A stretch of 64,000 bases of DNA, from the NCBI GenBank assembly GCA_010645155.1, contig JAAGOF010000064.1:1586123-1650122 (forward strand), read 5' to 3'. This document shows, one piece after another, positions 26,846-37,759 of the stretch. The position numbers were made by a program, and so were the translations under genes. Under the pieces are notes generated by a model that saw only the letters and a list, made by a program, of their open reading frames with translations, made no database searches and had not been told where the DNA came from. The stretch is from Tigriopus japonicus. Its lineage: Eukaryota; Arthropoda; Copepoda; Harpacticoida; Harpacticidae. Every line of letters begins with the position of its first letter. The first letter of the stretch is position 1.

Positions 26846-29800
26846 TTATTCCTGCTTGATGTCTGCAGAGTTGCTCAAGGTTATAAATTTGGCCACAAAT
26901 GCGGCACAAGCGATTCCCAAGGAAGCCAGAAAGGCCCAGAATACGATCTCATTAGGTATTTGAAATCCTTCAAGTGATCCAAAATGGATCTGAAGAGCCA
27001 AGATAAAGCCACATCGTAAGATCTCGGAAAACCAATCCCAGGGTCGCTTGTCAAAAATGAACCCAATACTGCTCAATGTCCAAATGAGAAGACCAGTGAC
27101 CACGATGACTGTACCTTGGGACATGACCTGTAAATGGAAAAGCGAGAAAGGATGAAATAGGCTCAGCAGTTATAATTAGTTGTTGTGTTACATATTTCGA
27201 TGTAATTGTATTTCCATGATCGATATGATCACTACGATGATCGCCACGATCAATTCTATTTAGCGCTAAAAACACGACCACGAGTTTTCCAATTTTGCAT
27301 TTAAAATTGACGTTTATATAACTCTTGGCAATTAAGTTGACCTTTATTCATAGCATCATGACTTCATGATACATAGAACGGGTCGAATAATGGGCAAAGA
27401 ATTCAAAGTTAAGTCCTTGTGTGCAAATGCTTGAACTGAAGATAACTCATTGTCTTTGTCAAGTCACTTTGACAAATTTTGCATTTACTCTCCGCAATTG
27501 CAACAACAATTCAGAAGTTGATGTAGAACGATATCATGTACAACTCCATTCATTCCGTGTAAAAAAATATGAATGTGTTTTCATTCATTTCAACACGAAT
27601 TGACTCATTGAGGAAAAATAGCTAAAATTTTGAAAAAAAATACTTCATTATTATTATCAGCTTGGGTGTCATTAAAAGGGACGGGCAAAAAGTGCATGAA
27701 AAGCTGGCAAAAATTGCAACTAAAAGTCTTTAAAAATGGCTAAAAGTCCAACAAAAAGTGCAAAAAGATGTGACATTGTTCCGTGTGCGACAATTCTAAT
27801 TTCCTTGAATGTTAGTTTTCGAATTCCATACCCATAATCCATCCATCCATAAATGTTTGAATAATACTAGCAGCATCTTGGGAAATATCAAACAGTGTCA
27901 ACAAAAGTTTTATATGAATACTGAACAAATTAAAATTAAAATACACTTTTATGGTCATATTTCTAATTTGAAAACTTATTTTTTGGCCATTTTGTTCAAT
28001 TTATCTTTCCACCTTCTACTCCCTACTACTAAGTAAAGAGCGCGAAAATATGTAAGGAGTCCAAAAAAGTACTTTTTAAAGTCAACAAAAGTTTTTGTGA
28101 GCACCCCCAAAACCCCAAATTAAAATTAAATTAAAATATACTTTTATTGTCATATTTCTAATTTGAAAATTTATTTTTTGGCCACTTTGTTCAACTTGTT
28201 TTTCCACCTTCTACTCATAAATAAAGAGGGCGAAAATATGTCAGGAGTCCAAGTGACTTAAAGTGTCGTCAAAATGGGATTTGATGTGATGAAATTTGGT
28301 AGATATGTGGGTTTTTAGTACCTTTTAAAAATACCTTATATTTGTCATTTTTGATATTTTTTACTGTAATCATTTTCTCATCATGAATACAATTAAGTCC
28401 AACCTATTTATTCCCAAAAAATCACTCTTGAAACGGCTAATGGGAAAAACTGTAAATGTCTAAATGTTTGTAAAAAAGATTTATTTCAGTGTAATAGTCG
28501 TGTAGGAAAACCGTGTTCAAATTTTGAAAATTGTGATTTCACACTCATGTATGGGATAAAATGTAGTCAAGTTTAGTCCAAAAAATGTCTAAACTTATAT
28601 TTTTTCCGTCAATTATCAATGTTAGCAAAAATATCTCCAAAGAGAGAAAAATGTAGTTTTCCATAAAAATGATGAAATATTGTTTTTCTTCAAAAAACAC
28701 CCTTTTATGTGAAAATATTTATATTGTATTCACATACCTTCCCGTCCATTAGTATTAAGTATCAATTTTTGAAACCTTTCGTCATTCACAGGCAGACAAA
28801 AAATATGAAATTCCCACGTGAATCATGATTTTATTTGCATCCTGGGCCATTTTCTTTAAGGAAATTTCACATATGATTTGTTTGCATCAACTTCGCAGAC
28901 CTTGCCATTAATTATAATTGAAAATTGCTCTAATTGTGGCTACCTCTTACCAATTACCATCTGCTCATTGGGACAATGAGCTAAATAATAAATAAAAAAC
29001 TTGGCTGTTTGGAAACCATGTGTCGGGACTGTCATGGGTTTATCCGCGGTTTGGATAAACCCATCCCAACACATCGCGTGTTGGATTCAATGGATTTAAT
29101 AGCTTGTGATTAAACTATTTGGACCAAGTCTTTTTTAAGCGAGTACAATTGAATGGCATTATTTTTTATGAAAGGGAATTCAAGAGTACAGCACGGAAAA
29201 AGTGGAAACTGTATTCCGCCCCTATTTCGAGCAACGGCAATACCCCGAGAAACAGAAATACAAAAATCCCAAGAATTCATAAAACGTGGACTCAAATGCT
29301 ATGAAAAAAATGTTAGATATCACTAATTCAAAGTCTTGAGCATACCAAAATTAATTCAGATTAAGAATCCTTGAATCTACTCGGATCATTCACTGCATTG
29401 GCAACGCAACAATCAGGCTGAGAAGATATGCAAGAAGCATTAAACTTATTTGATATTGGCACACTCTTGCTTTTTGTTTTGACGGGGTTAACATACGACT
29501 TATTAACGCATAAAAGAGACATTGAAGAGCATACCACAATAAAACCTATAAAAAACATTCCTTGAGTGTACTCTCAGATCATTAGCTGTTGGAAATGGTC
29601 CAACTAGGCTAAGAGTACACTCAAGAAACGTTAATCTGACTTGATTTTGTGTTCATAATTTTTTTCTCATGTGTTGACACTAAATCCAAACGAATATCAT
29701 TCTTTGTCACAGCCAACCAAGTTAGCTTTCCTTTGCAAAAGTAGGCAACCGTGTTACAAATAACCTATTGGCCAAGTTTTAACCCAACGAACATCAGACT

Positions 29801-32276
29801 TAGAAGTCAAGACTCATTCATTCATCTAGTTAAGGATTATGTACTGAGCTTTGAGCGGTTTAACTATTGATTTCGACGTTGCATTCAGTTGGAAATTAAG
29901 TGCGAAGTCCACCAAATATACTGTAAGGTACGTTGTTGAGGTAGTTTGGAAGTAAAGAGGATTTTTAGAAGAAGCAGATTAGAAATAAATATACTCGATC
30001 AAGCTTTGTTCATAAGTTGTGATGGTTGCAAAATGCAGCTTATCTAGCGAAACTTGATCGAGCATGGTTATTTCTACTCCGTCTCATATGCTTCTTCTAT
30101 TCTTCTAGATATGCTTCTTATGTACTCCGAAACTACCTCAACAACTGACCTATAAACAAGCTCTCATCCAAAGAAGAACTTGATCAATTAAATCCTATTA
30201 GGAGTTTTCTGCATCAATCTGGGTATCCAAATTGAAGCCGATCTTGGCTCGACCTATCAATCTACCCTTTGGTCTTTTCATTGAGTCTGGTAAATGCAAA
30301 AAATCTACACTGAGCGTTATGCCTTCCCTCTTTTTCTTAGTCTCTCATTCCACAACGTATCTATCGCCTTTTTTAGGTATTGGAATGGATCAAGCAATGA
30401 ACAAACTTACGACGTTATACTTGGTGAAATTTTCGAATGCCATAAAGAGCAAAAGGAAATGCAACGTGGCATAAACTGTGGTCCACCTCGGAACTTTGGG
30501 ATCATATTTTTTCCGATTTTGTCTCTAAAACGGAACAAAGACTGTCAAAACAAAATCCAAAAGAGTTAGGATTGGAGTAATTTGACTTACTTCGGGAACT
30601 TGCATAATATCCCCTAAGCGAGAGGTGCCTGGGAACCAACCAGGACCTTTCAAGAACGCCGATAGTTTATCCGACCAATTATCCATGGTGCTAGCTTTTT
30701 CAAAAATTTTGACATAATAGTGCACCTGCAAGAGCAAAAGTTGTTTTCTTTAAAATTCTTTGAAGATACAAGATCTTAAATTGTTTTAACTCTCCCACCT
30801 GATGTCTCATTGGGCTGAAGTATTGAGGCTGATCCACGAGTCCATAAACAATATCTTCATCTGGACGCTCCCATTCAAATGTTCCAAACATGCGATCCCA
30901 AATGATCAATACTCCAGCATAGTTCTTGTCCAGGCAATAGCGGTTGGACCCTTAAAAAGGTTAATGATCAAGGGGGAATTTAAAGATCAATTGAGACCCA
31001 CATAACAACTCAGATACTAACCATGGTGGACGCGATGATGTTGTGGTGTATTCAAAATATGTTCGAGAGGGCCAATAGTTTTGACAGCTTCAGTGTGGAT
31101 CCAAAATTGGTAAAGAAGGTTGAATTGAGAATGTATGATGACTTGAGTTGGCGGCACGAAAAAGGCCATTGGTAAGTAAAAAGGCTGAAAAGAGGATATT
31201 TGGTGACCAAAGCACGTTATTGTTGTGAAGTAACCATAATATAAAAAAAAACCAAGTGTCAAATTTATTATACAGGTATTGGTGGGTTATGTAGTGGTTG
31301 ACCAAATAATTAAATAATGTTTGCTGTAATGGCAATGGAGCAATTATAGTTGGTTTTGTTCCCATCTGAAAGGTCTGCATTCTTGTTTGAGAAATAACAA
31401 GCTACGCAATATCCAAATACTAGACGCTAATTTTGATCCTTAATCCCTCAATTCTCACTACACTCTTGCAACATACATGAAATTAGATCGTACTCTCTTG
31501 TAACGAAGTTGAGCTTTTCAGTTTCATTTGAATTTCATATTTTACTAACCCACGATCCAAAGGCTTGCATGAACGATTGGCGGAGAGCCGTTGTCAGATT
31601 GTATTCTTCTGAGCTGTGGTGAACTTGATGAGCTGCCCAAAGAATGTTGATTTCTGGAAATTTAACACACACCATTTCACTCACACGTCTAATCAATACA
31701 ACAGAATCGCTTGACATTTGACTTTTGTTACCATGTGCAGCTCTGTGAATCCAATAGTAGGCTAAATCACACCCAAGGGCCGCAATGATCCAAGTCCAAA
31801 TAGAATCCCAAGGGAGCTCATATATCCGATAATTGTTATAGATATAAAAGTACCCTTGCATAAGCAGCCCTTTGATCAGAATGCTAGAAGCGATAAAATT
31901 AAGTCTTATAACTCGCACAAATTTTGAGATTTGACTCATTCTTACTCTTTGATGCTCATGATGAAACCATTGCTAATGGACATGAGTCCATCATTTAAAC
32001 GGATTCCAGGCTTCCCTTCCAATTTCAGAACCAGTTGTTCCAACACGATGAGCACAAAAAAGTAGGAACCCGCCTGAATGACAAAAGATCGTCATCCAAA
32101 CTTTGACAAACTACATCGTGATTTTGGGTCAAGGCATGAATTTGAAACATAGAACTCACGGCTTCAACCACATTGGGATGGGGCATATCCTTGACGGTCT
32201 TGTACATGGATTCATAAGGGTTCACGAGGTAGAACAAGGATCCAAATCCATTAGCAATTTCCTTGAGGGACGCCAT
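26846..32276 (-). CDS. AGMO: alkylglycerol monooxygenase
   Basis: Nine minus-strand exons: 32276-32160, 32073-31946, 31883-31732, 31653-31550, 31184-31022, 30950-30799, 30725-30591, 30524-30411 and 27127-26846. All are GT-AG and in frame, giving 448 residues against about 445 in human AGMO. The family cleaves the O-alkyl bond of ether lipids using tetrahydrobiopterin and a di-iron centre in the ER membrane. The eight-histidine signature of the fatty acid hydroxylase superfamily is visible: HRAAH (128-132), HQVHH (141-145), HTE (197-199) and HHRVHH (216-221). The core matches human AGMO closely from memory (ELPWDS.WTW, LNTP.HHRVHHG, NYAGVLIIWD, FKGPGW.PG). Membrane helices flank the core at both ends, including two in the last exon. 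The start at 32276 is the first in-frame ATG. The gene faces RPUSD2 head to head, with 780 bp between start codons. Confidence 0.95.
27927..28252. repeat. direct repeat, two units of about 137 bp
   Basis: Units at 27927-28064 and 28117-28252 share a long, slightly diverged sequence (AAATTAAAATTAAA, then a CTTTTAT.GTCATATTTCTAA block, CACCTTCTACTC, GCGAAAATATGT.AGGAGTCCAA). They are separated by about 50 bp. This is a local duplication or part of an unnamed repeat family. Confidence 0.75.
29561..29625. repeat. hairpin with 14 bp perfect arms
   Basis: CTTGAGTGTACTCT at 29561-29574 and its exact reverse complement AGAGTACACTCAAG at 29612-29625 enclose a 37 bp loop. The loop itself contains TGTTGGA and TCCAACTAGG in partial inversion. 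Confidence 0.7.
29932..30145. mobile_element. foldback/MITE-like element
   Basis: The ends GTTGTTGAGGTAGTTT (29932-29947) and AAACTACCTCAACAAC (30130-30145) are exact reverse complements. Inner segments are also inverted: AGAAATAAATATACTCGATC near 29980 against the complement of GATCGAGCATGGTTATTTCT near 30056. The arms cover most of the 214 bp, leaving a loop of about 40 bp. Confidence 0.65.
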
Positions 32277-33055
32277 TCTCAATTGGGGCTAAATCACGAC
32301 ACTACTGGCAACTGGTTGAACACAATCCCTCGGATTTAAAAGGTCTTGCCGACCTGGCACAGAGAACGAAATCACAAATCCATGTTTTGCGTCTCAAAGA
32401 GCCAATTATTATGGGTAAATACATGGGTAGATCAACACACTCACACACATGAAGGGCCAGCGTAGAGGTCGTCACAGGCCAACATGTACTTCAGAACACA
32501 TGGAATTTGGGAGATCTGAAGAGGCAAAGACCGAGACATGTTTTGAGCTCTGATCAAGTTCAGCGAATACAAATTCGGTCTGAACCTTTCGACATCGGGC
32601 ATGAACTTTGCGTATGTTCAGACCGGTGTTCACGATCGCCGATCACAATATGACCAAGCGGGGATGCTATGATTTGATCAACACATACTGTAAATTTACA
32701 ACTTCTGCAATTTGAAAGTCGAATTAAACGAGTTTGACAATGGGCTCCTTTCTCGAAGGACCGTAAAGCTCTCTTAGCCCCAATTACTTGAATCTCTTGA
32801 GGGCTTGAACACACCCTTGAGTATTTGATTAACTGAAACGTTCAAAGTCAAGAACTAATTATGGCTTTGTGGTTGTTAATTTTATGTACAATTTCGGATC
32901 TACTTGGTTCTCAAGCTAAACAGAAGCGTTATTACTTTGAAATTTTCCCGCTCGTTGCGAGCAGCTTGCATCAAAACAAAGCGCCATGTGGTTTATTATG
33001 GTCGATACATATCAACATAGTTTACTTGTAAAATACTTTAAAAATCAATAGAAAT

Positions 33056-34830
33056 ATGATAGGAAATGTGTCAAAATTACAATGGTCAACACGTGCAAGG
33101 CGTGGCCTCACCAGTATAGGGATGGGATCAAAACACGCCCGTCATTCCAAAGTAAGCCTCACGAGGGAAGAAAAAGAGGCCCTCATCAAATTTGGATCGC
33201 AGATCGAACTCAAAGGTAATTTTTCCCCAAGGGTCCTTTGACCAAAATAAGATTTAAAAAAATGCAAACAAAAACCGCAAATGGTATGGTGAAAATCATC
33301 CTTAGGTCTAGCCGATCTACCTTATATTGAGGGCTTGTGTCCGATGGAATCGCTCCGATTACACGATGGCCGAGCCATCCAAGTGCTTTATCCGAAGATG
33401 AATTTCCGCAAATGGCGTCGCAATTTTAAAGACGTGCGCATGAACGAGGCGGACAAACCGCCGATTCCGCCATCGGTCAATCGATTTATTACCCAAGGTC
33501 TCAGATCCTTATCGGAAGAGGATCTTCAAGGCGTTTCTTACTATTATGAAGATGGACTCCAAAAAGTTCGGTACGTGTATCCAGAAATTCTTATTGGAGT
33601 TCCTGAATGAGGTCAACCATTTTTGAGGCGATTCGTTGTATTTCTGCTTTCCATTTCACTCCAGGCCCTATCTTCATTGTTCTGATGTGACGGTCAAGAA
33701 GCATAAGAAATGCTACGAACAATTAATCCGTGTGTGCCAAACCATGTATTTGACGAGTCAAACGCATTTGAGCTTTCTAATAGAACATGGCTACATTCAG
33801 GTCAACTTCCAAAAGGTTGATCCCACCTATGTGGTTCAGCCCGGCGATTGCATCAACTTTTTGCTACACGTTCACGAGCCTCCGGTTTTAGATTGGGATA
33901 TTGAGATTCTCTTTGAGGATGAGGATGTCCTTGTAGTGAACAAACCGCCTTCTTACCTGATCGGATGGAAAGGATCCACCTATTTCAATTCGCTGATAGT
34001 CACCTTAATGGCTCAACGGGGTTTTCGAGATCTCCGGACCGTTCATCGCTTGGACCGGCTCACAAGTGGGGTTTGCATTCTAGCCAAGGTCGAACCCGAG
34101 TTTAAATAACTAAACCTTTGAGCGTCACACAAATTGATTTGTATTTCAGGGAGGTTGGAGCGCTCAAAATCTGCACTTGCGGTTCCGGGCTAAAAATGCT
34201 GACACCTACAAGGAATATCTCGCGTTAGTGGACGGTGAATTCCCCTCGGAGAAGATCGTTTGGGATAGCCCCATCCGATCCCATGTTCTGAATTCTTTTT
34301 ATCAACTCAAGATTTATGAAACCCCGAAAGAGAGCCAGACCAAATTTCAACGATTGAGTTTCGACGGCGAGTTTAGTCTAGTGAAATGTATTCCGACCAC
34401 GGGACGGACCCATCAGATTCGCCAACATTTGCTGGAAATCGGATGTCCCGTGGTGAATGACGACTTGTACAATCCCCGGGATCGACGCAATCCTGCCAAT
34501 ATCATCACATCAGAACTCACTGAGCAAGCCATGGGTCGGATTCTAACACAAACCCGCCAGCCAATTAACGATTGGCTGGCTCAGAAAGGACCCAAAGTGT
34601 TTCCGGATTGTGTCACCTGTGTTGTGGGCGAGGATTACCTCCGGTCCCAACTACGCCAAGCTAAGTCTAGTATGTTTCAGTGTCTCCATGCCTGCCGATA
34701 TCGGATTGGGGATTTGGACATTGAGGCGCCGTGGCCCAAATGGGCCGTGGATCCATCCATTTTGCAGAGTATCAAGGAACGTCGTGCTCGTAAAGAGCTC
34801 TCGCCGTATGCTTTCAGTCAGAATCCATGA
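33056..34830 (+). CDS. RPUSD2: RNA pseudouridine synthase, RluA family, RPUSD2-like
   Basis: Exons 33056-33215, 33306-33570, 33665-34088 and 34150-34830 encode 509 residues in one frame. The RluA-type catalytic motif HRLDRLTSG is present, with the catalytic Asp at about residue 272, as is the downstream GRTHQIR motif. The segment YYYEDGLQKVRPY, an S4-like stretch (SFLIEHGYIQVN) and HVHEPPV match RPUSD2 as I remember it rather than RPUSD1/3/4. It converts uridine to pseudouridine in RNA, probably mRNA. The third intron uses an unusual donor, AAG|GTCGAA, but the join restores the family sequence exactly (LAK then GGWSAQNLHLRF). The start is the first ATG of the frame; later ATGs (for example at 33122) are possible. 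The stop lies 35 bp from the stop of the convergent EIF2B1. Confidence 0.9.
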
Positions 34831-34865
34831 TAATTACTTTGTGTGATAAGTGTTATGTATTCATA

Positions 34866-36884
34866 TTACAAATAGAGTTTGATTAGTTCGTCACTGACTG
34901 CCGATGGGGTCAAGATACCGAGGTCGGTGAAGAGGAGCGTGATGAGAGAAGGCGGGGTGTAATCCACTACGGGATGTTCCGATTCCAGTTCTTTCGTCTT
35001 TTCCAACGTGCTCGCGTAGTACTGGAAAGCAAAACACATCCTTAGCCACCTATTCTTATTCATCTCACCCACATTCTTTAGGTCTACCTTGAATTCCGGG
35101 GGCAAGTCTTCCTGACTGAGAGGATAGAATCGGACGAACTTGAAGCTCTCACAAAGTACATACACGGGTTTATTTAAGGCTTTAGCACACAGCGCAATCG
35201 TGTAGGAACCGATCTAAAAAGAGGTAATAAATACAAAAACTCTCATGAACGAAATGGAGGGAAGACATCCTTCACAATCTGCAATGTGGCCTCACCTTGT
35301 TAATGATGCCTCCGGTTTCCACCACGCCTTCGGCACCCATGAGAACAAAGTCCATTTTGCCCAGAATGTAGCCCACACTCGCGTCCAAAATCAACGTGGT
35401 GGAAAAGCCCAAGTCATCCAGGGATTTTTTCATGTCATGGCTATCAAGTAAGGCGTTGATTACATCTATATCGAAAGCCCGTAAAGAAAACGGTTTCAGT
35501 GAATATCACCATCAACTAACTCACCCGTGTCGATCCAAACTGGATTCGGTGATGTACAAATGCATCTCGGGATTGGTCTTCTGCACCTCTTTGAGCGATT
35601 CAAACACGCACTTGGAATGGGCGTGGACCAAGACCCGCTTCAATAAAAAATGGCCCTTGTGCAAAAGAACGTTCACCTGTCGCTTTGAATAAGACTCACC
35701 GATCCGTGACGCAGGAAAGGCGCCGAAAGTTTGGCAATCTTGGGTCTTGATTCACTCAATTTTCTCAAGAATTGTTCGCCTCGTTCCATCATAATTTTGC
35801 GAACATTCTCAAAATTCTGTAATTACATTTTGCTCTCAATAGCTCAGCAGACATGCAACGGGCAGAGTAAATCAAAGGATACTCAACACACCACAAGAAA
35901 GAGAGATCCCTAATTTGTAAAGAGTCTTGAATAGTTCGGACTACAAAGTATGCGAAGAAAGTCTCTGATGTTCAAAGCTAAAGACTCCTAAAATTCAGGG
36001 TCTAGATTCATTGAATGATGTAAGCTTCTAGCCTCTTTCTTTATTGGTTTATTGGTCAAGTTAGCTCTAGCACTCCCGGGGGTGCATAATGGGCATCGGT
36101 GTGGTTGATATTAAAAGTAAAAATGGAAAATTGAAAATAAATTGAAAACTCAGACAGTTAGTTTTCCGCGCAAGCGAAATGAAGGAATCGTTCTTTAACA
36201 CCTCTTAAGGCAAGCTATCATAATCATTTTCATGACGAATAGTTTTTCAGAAATGGTCTAGATCAGGGGTCAGCAGCCCCTGATTCACTGGGAATCGCAT
36301 GTTTTGAATTTCATTACTTTGAAAAAGTTCAGTGAAAAGAACATGCACGCTCTTTGGATGAAATTTTCATTTGAAGGCAGTGCAAAAATTCGGATAGGAA
36401 CTCTAGCTGTACTTAGCCATTGAATTAGAATGATTGAAATATACTCGTTTTATAACTTGAAAATTCGACTAGCCCGCTCTCTTCCGGCATAGATCGTGCC
36501 AGTCTATTTCCCGGTCTTACGTCTTCTTGTTCCAAGGCCTCGGAGGCCAATGTGATGAATCGGAGGAAGAGTTCTCCACCGGAAACCACCGACGTGGACG
36601 AGCAATCGGCCTTGCATTTCATGATTTGCGTGGCCGCTCGCAACAGTTCCACCAACTCTTGAATGGTGCCCGCTCGACAATCGGCCAACACCCGCATGAG
36701 CGCGCGAATGGCGGCCATGGCCACCGACAACTCCGGCTCAGTCTTCAACAAGCCTTGGAAAGCCCCCAACACGTCCACGCCTAAAAAGCATCCGGGAAAC
36801 TGTCAAGCGACCGTTGAAATCGCCGAGGAATCCTCGGTCCCTACCTAGATCCTGGGAGGCACAGGTGGCCAAAACCGGAGACAT
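34866..36884 (-). CDS. EIF2B1: translation initiation factor eIF2B subunit alpha
   Basis: Seven minus-strand exons: 36884-36845, 36780-36521, 35816-35700, 35637-35525, 35440-35296, 35213-35088 and 35021-34866. They give 318 residues against about 305 in human. The subunit belongs to the regulatory part of the eIF2B guanine-nucleotide exchange factor, which recycles eIF2 and senses its phosphorylation. The C-terminal half is nearly unchanged relative to human as recalled ([55 protein letters not shown]). The N-terminal AVAAIR-like and [13 protein letters not shown] segments are also clear. Introns of 62 and 64 bp are present. The first exon ([14 protein letters not shown]) is short and less conserved, so the start is slightly less certain. 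Intron 2 contains a hAT-like fragment. INPP5F starts 876 bp away, head to head. Confidence 0.95.
36258..36300. mobile_element. hAT-like terminal sequence in EIF2B1 intron 2
   Basis: TCTAGATCAGGGGTCAGCAG near 36258 resembles CAGGGGTC.GCAACC ends of hAT elements. Only one end was found, so this is a fragment at best. Confidence 0.3.
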
Positions 36885-37759
36885 GGCGTTTAAATGAGAA
36901 GGACAGTAATAATAACAAAGGACTCTATTTTCAAGTAAGTAATCATCAGAGAACCATCGTTGATTGGATGACGACGAGACACGCTGATGAAAGTTTGTTG
37001 ATACTTCAGAGTGACCGGAATGCTGGTGTGGAAAACCGAAAGATGCCTTCCCGGGGACTTTTTAGTCAGTGACATCGACAGGAGTAAATCAGATGATGAA
37101 GGGCATTTTCTCGCTTGAGCTTTTTCTTGGAAAAAAATGAAATCCATAGGTATCCCTCAGGTCTCGTTTCACGTTGGGTAACTTCCAACCGCCTGCTCTG
37201 TGTCTCTACTCTATTATCGAATTATTTTAATATTTGTATATGTTGTTCGGAAACCGACTTGAACTCGCCAAAGTAATTGAAGCAAAATCGTCCGTGCCAA
37301 ATTTATGCGTCAAAACACGCCTCACCCGCACCAAACGAGCTTCTTACCGGCTTTCCCAACTTTGACCCTCTCCAATGGAGTCACCTTTCTCCCCGACTCG
37401 TGGGCCTGGAAACCTCTCTAGCGTACGTGGGTCGGTCGTTGTTGTGGTTAGTGGGCCTTTCCAACGAGTCAGGCCATCTTGATTGCACTGGGGCCTCGAT
37501 GAACAGCTGTCGGCCTGCCAGCCTCTGCCTGTTTCTCTCTCTCTTTCTTTCATATCATGCATGTTCAATCCTCCTCCTCTTTCTCGTCTGCATACATCGT
37601 TCTGTCAGTTTGACGGCTGTTTCTTTCTCCGTCTTGGGTCGATCGTGACGGCGATCAATCGTGCGATCCCGAGTTCCGGCTAAACCCGCGAGAGACGAAT
37701 TCCATGAGGGGGCTCTCGAATCGTGCCGGACTCGGTTGGAAGCTCGCCTCTCTCGCAAG

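Larger units (their letters stand above)
27128..30410 (-). other. large last intron of AGMO, repeat-rich
   Basis: This 3.3 kb intron is AT-rich and holds a duplicated 136-138 bp unit (27927-28064 and 28117-28252), a 14 bp perfect hairpin (29561-29625) and a foldback element (29932-30145). No coding sequence is supported. Confidence 0.7.

Noticed and set aside
35638..35699. extra 13 residues ([13 protein letters not shown]) in eIF2B alpha via a 23 bp intron
   Set aside because: A 23 bp intron is too short; removing the whole 62 bp intron aligns exactly with the human sequence.
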